Below are positions 1 through 11,590 of a DNA stretch of 42,560 nucleotides, in pieces. The first letter of the stretch is position 1. Each line of letters starts with the position of its first letter. The notes under the pieces were generated by a model. That model worked only from the letters and a program-made list of their open reading frames with translations, did not search any database and was not told where the DNA came from. The stretch is from positions 1 to 42,560 of the forward strand of contig JADZAK010000016.1 in the NCBI GenBank assembly GCA_020852595.1. Direction: 5' to 3'. The position numbers and the translations under genes are program-made. The DNA comes from Rhodospirillaceae bacterium. Its GTDB lineage: Bacteria; Pseudomonadota; Alphaproteobacteria; Rhodospirillales; Rhodospirillaceae.

Positions 1-47
1 TCGACGCCGCCATACGGCGCGCCGCTCATGAGGTGGAAAACTTTCAA
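1..47 (-). CDS. Glycosyltransferase, N-terminal fragment (cut by window edge)
   Basis: Only the first 15 codons are in the window. Read from a TTG at 45-47 they give MKVFHLMSGAPYGGV, the typical opening of GT4-type glycosyltransferases, in which a beta strand leads into a Gly-rich loop. A GAGG ribosome binding site lies about six bases upstream of the TTG. An in-frame ATG at 27-29 is less likely because it would remove the first beta strand. The gene lies 58 bases downstream of the heptosyltransferase-like gene on the same strand, so it is probably the third gene of the same operon. Assignment to the family rests on this short segment only. Confidence 0.6.
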   Translation of the reverse strand, partial: MKVFHLMSGAPYGGV

Positions 48-105
48 CGCGACCTCGTTCCTGCTTCCGCAAGACTTTGCACAAGCGGGCGGCGAAGCCA
101 AGGTG

Positions 106-984
106 TTACGGGATGATCCCGCGCGCGACCGCCGCAACTTCCGCGACACTCAGCCCGGCGATGTCACGGTTCTGCGCTTGCAGGAAGCGCGCCCCGGCGC
201 CAAAGGGCGCGTACCGTATCGGGTCCGAAGGGCCGAAGAGCGCGAGAGTCGGCACTTCCACCGCGGCCGCCAGATGCGCGAGGCCGGAATCATTTCCGAC
301 AAAAGCGGCGCAAGTCTTGAGCGCGGCGGCGACGCTCAGCAGATCCGGCTCGCCGTATACCTCGAGCGCGCCGGGAAGCGCGGCCAGCAGCGGCGCGGCT
401 TTCGCGTCGTCACCCGGCCCGCCGAACAAAGCGATTCGCCAGCCGGCGCAAGGACCGGCCCGCAGGTCCGCGGCGAGCGCGGCGAACCTGTCCGCGGGCC
501 ATGTCTTCTCAGCCGCCGCCGCGACGGGCGCCAGCGCCAGGACCGGCGCGCCCGGTGGAATCAGACGGCGCGCCTGTTCTTCATGGCGCGGCGCGACAAA
601 CACATGCGGCGGCGCCAAGTGCCCCAGCTTCAAGACCGAGGACAGATGCTGGACCCGGTGCACGGCGTCGTTGGCCGGGCCGATGACGTAGCGCTTTCCT
701 ACATCCAGGAAGAAGGAGATGAAGGAGCGCCGCAGATCGACGGCAATATCCCAGCGCGTGCCTTTAAGTTGGCGCCAAAGATCGAACCAGTGCAGATCGA
801 AGCGGCGCTTCTTGAGCACGATCACCCGCTCGAGGCGCGGCACCGCGGCGAACAGCGTCTGCGGCAAGCGCCCGCAGACGACGGTAAACCGCGCCTCTGG
901 ATAGCGCTCGACAAGATCATGCAGCACGCCCGACGACAGAATAGCGTCGCCGATGCGGGTGTTCGTAATGAACAGGATATTCAA
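106..984 (-). CDS. Glycosyltransferase family 9 (heptosyltransferase-like)
   Basis: A 292-residue protein resembling ADP-heptose:LPS heptosyltransferases (GT9), GT-B enzymes that add sugars to the lipopolysaccharide core on the cytoplasmic side of the inner membrane. The N-terminus reads MNILFITNTRIGDAILSSGV, the family opening with the conserved 'GD' loop. The C-terminal half holds the nucleotide-sugar site, with FVGNDSGLAHLAAA and PTLALFGPSDPIRYAP. The length is somewhat short for LPS heptosyltransferases (about 320-350). The start codon is TTG and overlaps the TGA of the preceding gene by four bases (TTGA), which suggests translational coupling. Donor and acceptor sugars cannot be read from the sequence. 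Confidence 0.85.
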   Translation of the reverse strand: MNILFITNTRIGDAILSSGVLHDLVERYPEARFTVVCGRLPQTLFAAVPRLERVIVLKKRRFDLHWFDLWRQLKGTRWDIAVDLRRSFISFFLDVGKRYVIGPANDAVHRVQHLSSVLKLGHLAPPHVFVAPRHEEQARRLIPPGAPVLALAPVAAAAEKTWPADRFAALAADLRAGPCAGWRIALFGGPGDDAKAAPLLAALPGALEVYGEPDLLSVAAALKTCAAFVGNDSGLAHLAAAVEVPTLALFGPSDPIRYAPFGAGARFLQAQNRDIAGLSVAEVAAVARGIIP

Positions 985-2096
985 GTGAGCTTCGCGACGA
1001 AGTTATCGAGCGCCTCGGCCGCGCTCGCCCACGTATGACGGTGTTCGATCCGCTTGGCCTCTTCGCTGAGCGACGTGTAGACGCCGTCATCCTTGAGAAT
1101 CTGCAACGTCACGTTGGCGAAAGCCTCAGCATCCGGGACCAGATAGCCGGTTTGGCCGTTGGCGATGCGCTCGGACGTGCCGCCGAGCATGCGCGCGACG
1201 GCCGGTGTGCCGGCGCTCTGCGATTCACTTAAGGTCCAGCAGGCAAAATCCTGCGCATGGCCCGGATAGAGGTGCACGCGGGCCGTACGATAGACCGCCG
1301 CCATGCCGTCGTCCGAGATGGGGTCGGCGACGGCGACATTCTGCGCGGCCGCGGCCTGCACCTTGGCGAAAATCGGCGCGAGTTCGTCGGGGATATCTTC
1401 CCCGCGCGCGGCCTTGGCGAGACTGGCGGAGAAAATCGAAAGCCGCGCCGCGGGCAGGGCCGGATGAACCCGCTCGCACCACAGATCGATAAGCCAGGCG
1501 AGACCATGCTGCGGATGCGAGGTGACAATCGCATTGGGGCTCGGCGGGCCTTTCGGCATGGCGTCGAGCACCGCCTGACGGGCGGCATAGAGTTCGGGAT
1601 TGAGCGCCTCTTCATGCGGATCGGGGTCCTGCATGAGCGGCGTTTCATAGAAAGACGAACGTACGCCGGGAATCAGCGCGGCGCTCTTCAGCTTGCCCTT
1701 ATAAGCGCGCTGCTGCTGCTCGGAGATGAAAATCAGCCCCGGCGTGAAGGACTCCCACAACGGCGCATTGGCGGGGGCGGTCAGATAGTCCGGCGCGCCC
1801 GTGACCCAGAGCAGCCGGTGCTTCACGTTGCGCAAATGGCCGAGCAGCGACGGCTTGCGCATGGCGATCACCACGTCGGCGGCCTTGGGCGCCCACGTAT
1901 CGCCGAACGGCGTGTAATAGGCGCCGTCCGCCATATGGGCGTACGTGGTGTTGTTGATGACTTTGACCTCGTGGCCGCGCTCGGCCAGAGCGGCGGCGAG
2001 GCCCCCGACAGCCTTCTCGGCCCCGCCGATCGCGCGGCGGAGGTTGGTATAGCCGTCGTACTGGAGCGGCGAGTCGTCGACAAAAACGTAGTGCAT
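981..2096 (-). CDS. Glycosyltransferase family 4 (group 1)
   Basis: A 371-residue GT-B glycosyltransferase. It begins MHYVFVDDSPLQYDGYTNLR, followed by GGAEKAVGGLAAALAERGHEV, the usual N-terminal Gly-rich loop and first helix. Near the C-terminus the stretch ESQSAGTPAVARMLGGTSE and GQTGYLVPDAEAFA match the EX7E-type donor-site region of GT4 enzymes. The frame stays open 13 codons further upstream, but that part has no family similarity, so the ATG at 2094-2096 is preferred. No clear ribosome binding site is visible. It is first in an operon with the GT9 gene and the cut glycosyltransferase, presumably for LPS or exopolysaccharide. The substrate is unknown. Confidence 0.82.
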   Translation of the reverse strand: MHYVFVDDSPLQYDGYTNLRRAIGGAEKAVGGLAAALAERGHEVKVINNTTYAHMADGAYYTPFGDTWAPKAADVVIAMRKPSLLGHLRNVKHRLLWVTGAPDYLTAPANAPLWESFTPGLIFISEQQQRAYKGKLKSAALIPGVRSSFYETPLMQDPDPHEEALNPELYAARQAVLDAMPKGPPSPNAIVTSHPQHGLAWLIDLWCERVHPALPAARLSIFSASLAKAARGEDIPDELAPIFAKVQAAAAQNVAVADPISDDGMAAVYRTARVHLYPGHAQDFACWTLSESQSAGTPAVARMLGGTSERIANGQTGYLVPDAEAFANVTLQILKDDGVYTSLSEEAKRIEHRHTWASAAEALDNFVAKLT

Positions 2097-2176
2097 GGAC
2101 GGGTTTATATCCGAGACGGGCGCGACTTGCAGCAAGCTCTGAGGGTGCTACATAAGCAGAAGCTTAGGAGACTTAT

Positions 2177-3052
2177 ATGGCGTTTTTCACCGCCCTTCCC
2201 CATCGCGCGCTCATTGCCGTCGGCGGCGACGACCGGGCCGGCTTCCTGCAGGGCATGATTTCGAACGATATGCGCCATGTGGAGGCGGGCCAAGCCATGT
2301 GGGCCGCCTTTCTGACGGCGCAAGGCAAATTCCTGCACGAGTTCTTCGTCGTTCCCCACCGGGATGCGATCCTTTTGGAGTGCGAACGGGCCCGGCGCGA
2401 GGACCTGATCGGCCGTCTGGCGCGCTATAAATTGCGGGCGAAGGTGAGCTTTGCGCCGCTGGATACGCTTCAGGCGGGAATCGCCTGGGGCGAAGGCGCC
2501 GCCGCCGCCCTCGAGACAACGGAAACCTTAGGAACGGTGAAGGCGCGCGGCGATGGCGTGCTTTATACCGACCCGCGCCTCAAGGGCGCCGGGGTGCGCT
2601 TTGCCCTCACGCCGGACCAAGCCGGCGGGCTTCCTCTCACCCGCGCGACACCCGAGGCCTATGACGCGCACCGGATTGGCCTCGGCCTGCCGGACGGCAG
2701 CCGCGACATGGAGATCGATAAAGCCCTTCTGCTTGAAAACGGGTTCGAAGAACTGCACGGCGTGGACTTCGAAAAGGGCTGTTATATCGGGCAAGAACTG
2801 ACGGCCCGCACGCACTACCGGGCGCTCATCAAGAAGCGCCTGATGCCGGTGACTATTGACGGTGCAACCCCCGCGCCCGGCGAAGCGTTAACCATAGATG
2901 GAAGAGACGCCGGGGAAATGAAGAGTATCGCGGGTGCTCACGGGCTCGCGCTGGTACGTCTGGATGCATGGAAGAGCGGGGGCAACTTGACGGCGGGAGC
3001 CGCGCGCATTACCCCCGTCAAACCGGACTGGATGCAGTTGCCGCAAGACTAG
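2177..3052 (+). CDS. ygfZ: YgfZ/CAF17-like folate-binding protein
   Basis: A 291-residue member of the YgfZ/GcvT-like family, which uses tetrahydrofolate and supports assembly or repair of Fe-S clusters and Fe-S-dependent tRNA modification such as MiaB. The diagnostic signature K-G-C-Y-x-G-Q-E is at residues 200-207, with the conserved Cys at 202. The N-terminal half (GFLQGMISND, then TAQGKFLHEFFVV) is the usual folate-binding part. An AGGAG site sits five bases upstream of the ATG. It diverges from the glycosyltransferase operon with about 80 bases between them. Length fits the short alphaproteobacterial form. Confidence 0.9.
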   Translation: MAFFTALPHRALIAVGGDDRAGFLQGMISNDMRHVEAGQAMWAAFLTAQGKFLHEFFVVPHRDAILLECERARREDLIGRLARYKLRAKVSFAPLDTLQAGIAWGEGAAAALETTETLGTVKARGDGVLYTDPRLKGAGVRFALTPDQAGGLPLTRATPEAYDAHRIGLGLPDGSRDMEIDKALLLENGFEELHGVDFEKGCYIGQELTARTHYRALIKKRLMPVTIDGATPAPGEALTIDGRDAGEMKSIAGAHGLALVRLDAWKSGGNLTAGAARITPVKPDWMQLPQD

Positions 3053-3081
3053 AAGACAGCGCTCGGGAACGCAGGTGGGGA

Positions 3082-3324
3082 ATGGCGACCCGGTACCGCA
3101 GACGACCAATCGAGATTCAAGCGTGGCAATGGAACGGCCAGCCGCGGGCCGACTGGCCTGACTGGCTGGAAGCCGTCGTGCTGGCCGACGGCCGGCTGGC
3201 CATCGGCGGGATTCGCGACAAAGTTTACAAGGGCGACTGGCTGGTGCGCGAAGGCGGCACCACCTACCGGCTGCCGCCGGGCCTGTTCGACGCGCAATAT
3301 GAGCAGGTCGACGACGTCGGCTGA
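3082..3324 (+). CDS. Small phage-type hypothetical protein
   Basis: An 80-residue soluble protein starting MATRYRRRPIEIQAWQW, with KGDWLVREGG and LFDAQYEQV near the end. This layout (a 'Y-R-x-x-P' opening, an 'A-x-Q-W' strand, a 'GDW' turn and a closing 'F-x-x-x-Y' strand) is seen in small proteins common in phages and phage-derived islands. Their function is not known to me. The frame is open further upstream into ygfZ, but the ATG at 3082 has an AGG at suitable spacing and matches where the similarity begins. It follows ygfZ by 29 bases and may be cotranscribed. No other phage gene is nearby. Confidence 0.65.
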   Translation: MATRYRRRPIEIQAWQWNGQPRADWPDWLEAVVLADGRLAIGGIRDKVYKGDWLVREGGTTYRLPPGLFDAQYEQVDDVG

Positions 3325-3426
3325 TTTCGTCACAAAGCGCCCGAATCTCCCCCTTCGCGGACTGCCGTAAAAAGCATAGCCTCATGCCGGGCAGCGCCTC
3401 TGCCCCGAGCATCGGGATGCACGGCG

Positions 3427-4455
3427 ATGAAATTCCTCTCTCCGCTGCTACTGCTCCTTCTCCTGGCGGCGCCCGCACTGGTCGCGCTGTACTTCTACCT
3501 GCTCGCGCGGAAGAAAAAGATGGCGGTGCGCTATGCCGACATCGGCCGCATCCGCGAGGCCCTGGGTCCCGGGGCGACGTGGCGGCGTCACATTCCGGCG
3601 ATGCTTCTGCTGGTTTCCATCGTGCTGGCGCTGACCGCCGTGGCCAAACCGGCGGCCATGGTCACCCTGCCGTCCCAGCGGGCGCTCGTGATCCTGGCCA
3701 TGGACGTTTCCGGGAGCATGCGGGCGCGGGACGTCGAGCCCAACCGCCTGACCGCCGCGCAGAACGCCGCCAAGCAATTCATCACCCAGCAGCCCAGCAC
3801 GACGCGGATCGGCATCGTCGCCTTCGCCGGCGCCGCCGCGCTGGTGCAGACGCCCACGCTCAACCGCGACGAACTCACGCAAGCCATCGACCGCTTCCGC
3901 ACGTTCCGCGGTACCGCGATCGGCAGCGGCATTCTTGTTTCGCTGCAGACGATCTTTCCCGATGCGGCCTTCGATCCCCGCTTCAGCGAGTCCGACTTCG
4001 GCCGCGACCGCGACCGACAAGGCGCGTCGCTGGATCAGCCGGCGCAACCGGCCTTTAAACCGGTCCCGCCGGGCTCCAACCAGAATTCGACCATCATCCT
4101 TCTGACGGACGGCCGCGCGACCGTGGGCCCCGACCCCATCGAAACGGCGCGCATGGCGGCGGACAGGGGCGTGCGCATCTATACCGTCGGCCTCGGCTCG
4201 GCGAACGGCGGCGGTTATTACGGCGGGATGCAGTTCGACGAAGAGTCGTTGAAGACCATCGCGGACGTCACCAAGGGCAAATATTTCGCGGCCAATTCCG
4301 GCGCCGCGTTGAATGAGGTGTACAAAAGCCTCAATACGCAGCTGGTCATGGAGCGCCAGGAGACCGAAATCAGCTCCATCTTCGCCGCCGTCGCAGCCGT
4401 GTTCGCCATCGCCGCCGCCGCGATGTCGCTGATCCGCCAAAGCCGAATCTTGTAA
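3427..4455 (+). CDS. VWA-domain membrane protein, BatA-like
   Basis: A 342-residue inner-membrane protein with a von Willebrand factor A domain. Two membrane segments come first (about residues 3-26 and 56-78), then the VWA domain with a complete metal-ion (MIDAS) site: D93-x-S95-x-S97, Thr163 in FRGTAIGSG and D228 in ILLTDGRA. A final membrane helix lies near residues 312-334. The order matches Bacteroides aerotolerance BatA proteins, often partnered with a MoxR ATPase and BatB. No MoxR, DUF58 or BatB gene is next to it here, so it is an orphan in this window. Its molecular role is inferred only to be protein-protein interaction at the membrane. Confidence 0.85.
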   Translation: MKFLSPLLLLLLLAAPALVALYFYLLARKKKMAVRYADIGRIREALGPGATWRRHIPAMLLLVSIVLALTAVAKPAAMVTLPSQRALVILAMDVSGSMRARDVEPNRLTAAQNAAKQFITQQPSTTRIGIVAFAGAAALVQTPTLNRDELTQAIDRFRTFRGTAIGSGILVSLQTIFPDAAFDPRFSESDFGRDRDRQGASLDQPAQPAFKPVPPGSNQNSTIILLTDGRATVGPDPIETARMAADRGVRIYTVGLGSANGGGYYGGMQFDEESLKTIADVTKGKYFAANSGAALNEVYKSLNTQLVMERQETEISSIFAAVAAVFAIAAAAMSLIRQSRIL

Positions 4456-4475
4456 GTTCGCGAGACGGGGCCGAA

Positions 4476-4760
4476 CTAAACCTTGGGGAACATCTGCTTG
4501 GTGGGGCAGACGACCACTTTTTCGAACAGGCCGGCCTTGTGGTACGGATCCTGGCTCTGTATTTCGCGCGACTGCTCGAGGCTGTCGAATTCGGCGACGA
4601 TGCATGAACCTTTCAGTGTCTGGCCGTCGTCGCTCATCATCGGACCCGCGAACTTGAATTTCTTCACGGCCTTCTCGATCCACTCGAGGTGCTCGGGCCG
4701 CGTCTTCATGCGCAGGTCACTCGAATTCGGCTTATCGAAGCAGAGCCACATCGTCAGCAT
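4476..4760 (-). CDS. YciI family protein
   Basis: A 94-residue small alpha/beta protein of the YciI (YCII-related) family. It has the opening MLTMWLCFDKPNSS, the conserved R-x-E-H-L-E-W helix near residues 21-27, and SQDPYHKAGLF, the stretch around the family's active-site-like His and Asp. The ATG at 4758-4760 is preferred over the in-frame ATG at 4764-4766 because GAGGGG then sits six bases away instead of touching the start codon. It ends 20 bases from the VWA gene, tail to tail. Biochemical function is not established for this subgroup. Confidence 0.82.
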   Translation of the reverse strand: MLTMWLCFDKPNSSDLRMKTRPEHLEWIEKAVKKFKFAGPMMSDDGQTLKGSCIVAEFDSLEQSREIQSQDPYHKAGLFEKVVVCPTKQMFPKV

Positions 4761-4783
4761 AGCCATCCCCTCTCAATAAAATT

Positions 4784-7720
<2,937 letters not shown>

Positions 7721-7768
7721 GTGTAAGCTCCGTAAGGGGGTCTTTCGGAATAGGCTTAAGCGAGGCTT

Positions 7769-7797
7769 TAAATAGCCGCTAAAAACGCCTCTTACAA
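7769..7797 (-). promoter_or_regulatory. Candidate promoter of the HTH-dikinase gene
   Basis: On the minus strand TTGTAA (7792-7797) and TATTTA (7769-7774) are separated by exactly 17 bases, a sigma-70-like arrangement about 48 bases upstream of the start codon. The stretch is clearly AT-richer than the neighbourhood. If the N-terminal domain of the dikinase binds DNA, this region is the first place to look for its operator. No strong palindrome stands out. Confidence 0.35.
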
Positions 7798-7842
7798 CTC
7801 GAAATCGGTGAAAACGTTCCCGTTTAGAGGATATTTTGTAAG

Positions 7843-9465
7843 TTATACTTTAAATTGAGCATCTTCAAGGGCCATAGCGGCCCCCTTATGGGCGATGACC
7901 ATGACCGGGGCATTGGTATTGCCCGACGTGATGGTCGGCATGACCGAGGCGTCGATCACCCGGAGCCCCTCGAGTCCCCGGACTCGCAGGCGTTCGTCAA
8001 CCACCGCGCCGGCATCCTGCCCCATGCGGGCCGTCCCGACGGGATGGAAGATGGTGGAGCCCACCTGCCCCGCGGCGCGCGCGAGGTCTTCGTCGGTTTC
8101 AAAGTGCGGCCCCGGGACATATTCCACCGGCGCATAACGACGCAGCGGCTCCTGCGCCACGATGCGGCGCGTCAAGCGTAAAGCACGCGCCGCGACAAGG
8201 CGGTCGTAAGGGTCGGAAAGATAATTGGGATCGATCTTCGGCGCCCTGGCCACGTCGGGGCTCGTGAGATGGACGGATCCGCGGCTGTGCGGGCGCAAAT
8301 TGCACGGCGCGATGGTGAAAGCGGGAAAGCTGTGCAGGGGCTCGCCGAACCGGTCGAGACTTAAGGGCTGGATGTGAAACTGAACGTCGGGCGTTTCGAC
8401 CGAAGAGTCGGAGCGCGCGAAGAGGCCCAGCTGGCTCGGCGCCATGGACATGGGCCCTGTGCGAAACAGCGCGTATTCCGCGCCGATCAGCGCCTTCCCG
8501 AACAACGTGCGCACGCGTTCATTTAATGTCGCAGCGCCCGTGACTTTGTAGATGCAGCGGAGCTGGAGATGGTCCTGGAGGTTCTCGCCGACCCCAGGGG
8601 CGTGATAAACCACAGGGATATGGAGGGCCTTGAGGCGATTGGCGTCGCCTACGCCGGAGACCTCGAGCAAATGGGGCGAACCGATCGCACCGGCGGCGAG
8701 GATCACGGACGCATTCGCGCGCGCCGCCTTGAGCGCGCCGTCCTGAAGATACTCCACGCCGGCCGCGCGGCGCCCTTCAAAGACGATGCGTTGCGCGAAC
8801 GCCTTTGTCGCCACCGCAAGATTGGAGCGCGTGAGCGCGGGTTTCAAGAAGGCGGTCGCGGCGCTCCATCGCCAGCCGCGCCGTTGCGTGACGCTGAAAT
8901 AGCCGACGCCGTCGTCGTCGCTGGCCGTGATACTGCCGCGCTTCGGAATTCCCAAAGCGGCCGCCGCGTCGGCAATGGCGTCGAGCAGCGGCCAGTGCAG
9001 GCGCTGTTTCTCGATGCGCACTTCACCGCCCGCGCCGTGGATGCCGAGGTCTCCCGCGGCGAAATCCTCCAATTTATGAAAATGCGAAACGACATCGTCG
9101 GCGCCCCACCCGGCATTGCCGAGTTGCCGCCATCGATCGTAGTCACGGCGCTGGCCGCGGACGTAAATCATCCCGTTGATGGACGAGCAGCCTCCCAGCA
9201 CGCGGCCGCGCGGATAATTCAGCGCTTTGCCGCCGAGCCCTTTCTGGCCTTCCGTGCGGAAGCACCAGTCGGTGCGCGGATTTCCCATGCAATAAAGATA
9301 GCCGACGGGAATGCGCACCCAGATGTAATCGTCCTTGCCGCCCGCTTCGAGCAGAAGCACGCGCACCTTTGGGTCCGCGGACAGGCGATTGGCAAGGACA
9401 CAGCCGGCGGTGCCGCCGCCGACGATGATGTAGTCGAAAATGTCAGATGAAGGCGCGGAACTCAT
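7843..9465 (-). CDS. GMC family FAD-dependent oxidoreductase
   Basis: A 540-residue glucose-methanol-choline oxidoreductase, similar to choline or alcohol dehydrogenases. The N-terminal Rossmann motif FDYIIVGGGTAGCVLANRL binds the ADP part of FAD. The first GMC signature lies in GRVLGGCSSINGMIYVRGQ and the second in ILAAGAIGSPHLLEVSG. The C-terminal HPVGTARMG and the Asn of ITSGNTNAPVMVIAHKGA form the His-Asn catalytic pair of the family. Length is normal. It has no export signal, so it is cytoplasmic. The substrate is unknown; aliphatic alcohol and choline dehydrogenases are both possible. It lies 59 bases downstream of glyS, with a hairpin between them. Confidence 0.9.
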   Translation of the reverse strand: MSSAPSSDIFDYIIVGGGTAGCVLANRLSADPKVRVLLLEAGGKDDYIWVRIPVGYLYCMGNPRTDWCFRTEGQKGLGGKALNYPRGRVLGGCSSINGMIYVRGQRRDYDRWRQLGNAGWGADDVVSHFHKLEDFAAGDLGIHGAGGEVRIEKQRLHWPLLDAIADAAAALGIPKRGSITASDDDGVGYFSVTQRRGWRWSAATAFLKPALTRSNLAVATKAFAQRIVFEGRRAAGVEYLQDGALKAARANASVILAAGAIGSPHLLEVSGVGDANRLKALHIPVVYHAPGVGENLQDHLQLRCIYKVTGAATLNERVRTLFGKALIGAEYALFRTGPMSMAPSQLGLFARSDSSVETPDVQFHIQPLSLDRFGEPLHSFPAFTIAPCNLRPHSRGSVHLTSPDVARAPKIDPNYLSDPYDRLVAARALRLTRRIVAQEPLRRYAPVEYVPGPHFETDEDLARAAGQVGSTIFHPVGTARMGQDAGAVVDERLRVRGLEGLRVIDASVMPTITSGNTNAPVMVIAHKGAAMALEDAQFKV

Positions 9466-9488
9466 GCGCCGAGCTTCGCAACCCTGGC

Positions 9489-9509
9489 TCCTGGGGACAA
9501 GCCCCAGGA
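9489..9509 (-). terminator. Hairpin between glyS and the GMC oxidoreductase gene
   Basis: An eight-base-pair perfect inverted repeat, TCCTGGGG and CCCCAGGA, with loop ACAAG. It follows the glyS stop codon and has no T-run on the minus strand. Sequences of the form 'CCTGGGG-acaag-CCCCAGG' are common dispersed intergenic palindromes in alphaproteobacteria, so it may be a repeat element, a weak terminator or both. Confidence 0.45.
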
Positions 9510-9524
9510 TGCCAGAATAACGAA

Positions 9525-11585
9525 CTAGCCTTCGATCTTCGAGAAGTCGGCGACCTGGTTCATGACCACGACGATCCGGGCGAGGAGCGTGAGACGGGCC
9601 ACGCGCTGATCGGCATTGTCGGTGTTGACGGTCACCTTGTCGAAGAAAGCGTCTACGGGCGCACGCAGCTTCGCGAGTTCGGCCATTGCCGTGGCAAAAT
9701 CATCTTCACGGACAATGCGTATAACCGCGGTGCCGTTCAACGTGTTCAGAAGCTGCTCGCCCTCGGCAGCACCAAGCGATTCAGCCGCAACATCACCGGC
9801 GTAAGTCTTGCTATCCTTCTTCTCTTCGATGCGCAGGATGTTCGCGGCGCGCTTGTAAGCCACGAGCAGGTTGGCGCCGTCGTCGCTGGTGAGGAAGGCT
9901 GCGAGGGCGTCGACGCGCGCGATGAGGCGCACGAGGTCGTCTTCCGTGCCGAGCGCGAAGACCGCCGACACATAGTCGTGGCGCACGCCCTTTTCGCGCA
10001 GGTGGACCTTGAGACGGTCAGCGAAGAAGTCGAGCACTTCGTCCGAGATCTTCTTGGCATCGACCTTGAGCGCATCGTAGCCGGCCAGCGCGTGACCGAA
10101 CGCCGCGCGCAGCGGCAGGCGCAGCTTGTTCTCAAGGATGATGCGGATCACGCCGAGGGCGGCGCGGCGCAGGGCGTAAGGATCCTTGGAGCCGGTGGGC
10201 TTTTCGTTGATGGCGAAGAAACCGACGAGGCTGTCCAATTTATCCGCCAGCGAAACCACGATGCTGAGCGGCTTGGACGGGCAGGCATCCGTGGGACCCA
10301 GCGGCGAATAGTGTTCGGCGACGGCGTCGGCGACAGCGGCGGATTCCTTGTCGTGGAGCGCGTAGTAGCGGCCCATGATGCCCTGAAGGTCGGGGAACTC
10401 GCCGACCATGCCGGTCGACAGGTCCGCCTTGCACAGCAGAGCGGCGCGTTCGGCCCCCTGCGTGTCGGCCTTCAGAAGCTCCGCGAGATGACCGGCGAGT
10501 TTCACCAGACGCTTGGTCTTGTCGAGCACGGTGCCGAGGGAAGCCTGGAACACACGCTCCTGAAGCTTCTCGACGCGGGACGCGAGCGGTTGTTCGCGGT
10601 CCTGATCCCAGAAGAACTTGGCGTCCGACAGGCGCGCGCTGAGCACGCGCTCGTTGCCGGCGACGATCGCCTTGCCTTTGTCCTTCGTGACCATGTTGGC
10701 GATGACGCCGAACCGGTTGGCGAAGGCGCCGCTCTTGGTCGAGAGCGCGAAATACTTCTGATGTTTGCGCATCGCCGAGGTCATGACTTCAGCGGGCACA
10801 TCCATGAAGGCATCGGGAATGGTGCCGAGCAACGGCACGGGCCACTCGACGAGACCGATCACTTCCGAGAGCAAGCCGGCGTCGGCGCGCACGGAAAGCC
10901 CCTCGGCGGCCGCAAGCCTGGCAAGATCGCGGCTGATGATCTCTTCTCGCTCGCCGGGCTCGACCACCACGTTGGCCTTCTTGAGCTTGGCCGTATAGTC
11001 GGCGGCGTTCTTCACGCCGATCCGGGCCGGCGCGAGGAAGCGATGGCCGGCGGTCGTGTTCCCCGCTTTCACGCGGGCAAATTCGACCGGCACGACGGCG
11101 CCGTCGAACAGGCAGATGATGCTGTGCAGCGGACGCACCCAACGGGTCGGGTTCGTGCCCCAACGCATGGACTTGGGCCACGGCAGCTGCGCCAGTGCGG
11201 CCTCGACGATTTCCTTGAGCACGACGGCGGTCGGACGGCCTTTCTTCACGGCCACCGCGAAGTAGAACTTGCCCTTGGGCAGCTCGCGCACGTCCGCCTG
11301 GTCGATGGACGTCAGACCGGCGGCCTTCATGAAGCCTTGCAGCGCCTGTTCGGGCGCGCCGACCTGCGGACCTTTACGTTCTTCGGTCGTATCCGGCTGC
11401 GCCTTGGGCAAACCATCGGCCACGAGAGTCAGGCGGCGGGGACCGCCGACGGCGCGCAGCGATTTCGCCTCGAGGCCCTGGGCCTTCAGGCTTTCGCCGA
11501 CGAGACGGGCGAGGTCTTCGGCGCCGCGCGCCTGCATGCGCGCGGGGATTTCCTCGGAGAAGATTTCAAGAAGAAGCTCAGCCAT
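9525..11585 (-). CDS. glyS: Glycine--tRNA ligase beta subunit
   Basis: A 686-residue beta subunit of the bacterial alpha2beta2 glycyl-tRNA synthetase, which handles tRNA recognition. The start [18 protein letters not shown] is the standard N-terminus. Other family marks are [24 protein letters not shown]-type FGVIANM, and [11 protein letters not shown], with a degenerate HD-type region and a C-terminal anticodon-binding-like part. The open frame extends 15 codons further upstream, but this ATG coincides with the conserved family start. The gene begins five bases after the glyQ stop, so the two subunits are made from one message. Confidence 0.97.
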   Translation of the reverse strand: MAELLLEIFSEEIPARMQARGAEDLARLVGESLKAQGLEAKSLRAVGGPRRLTLVADGLPKAQPDTTEERKGPQVGAPEQALQGFMKAAGLTSIDQADVRELPKGKFYFAVAVKKGRPTAVVLKEIVEAALAQLPWPKSMRWGTNPTRWVRPLHSIICLFDGAVVPVEFARVKAGNTTAGHRFLAPARIGVKNAADYTAKLKKANVVVEPGEREEIISRDLARLAAAEGLSVRADAGLLSEVIGLVEWPVPLLGTIPDAFMDVPAEVMTSAMRKHQKYFALSTKSGAFANRFGVIANMVTKDKGKAIVAGNERVLSARLSDAKFFWDQDREQPLASRVEKLQERVFQASLGTVLDKTKRLVKLAGHLAELLKADTQGAERAALLCKADLSTGMVGEFPDLQGIMGRYYALHDKESAAVADAVAEHYSPLGPTDACPSKPLSIVVSLADKLDSLVGFFAINEKPTGSKDPYALRRAALGVIRIILENKLRLPLRAAFGHALAGYDALKVDAKKISDEVLDFFADRLKVHLREKGVRHDYVSAVFALGTEDDLVRLIARVDALAAFLTSDDGANLLVAYKRAANILRIEEKKDSKTYAGDVAAESLGAAEGEQLLNTLNGTAVIRIVREDDFATAMAELAKLRAPVDAFFDKVTVNTDNADQRVARLTLLARIVVVMNQVADFSKIEG

Positions 11586-11590
11586 GACGG

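Noticed and set aside
2968-3324. Remnant prophage around the small phage-type gene
   Set aside because: Only one phage-like small protein is present and the flanking genes are ordinary chromosomal genes.
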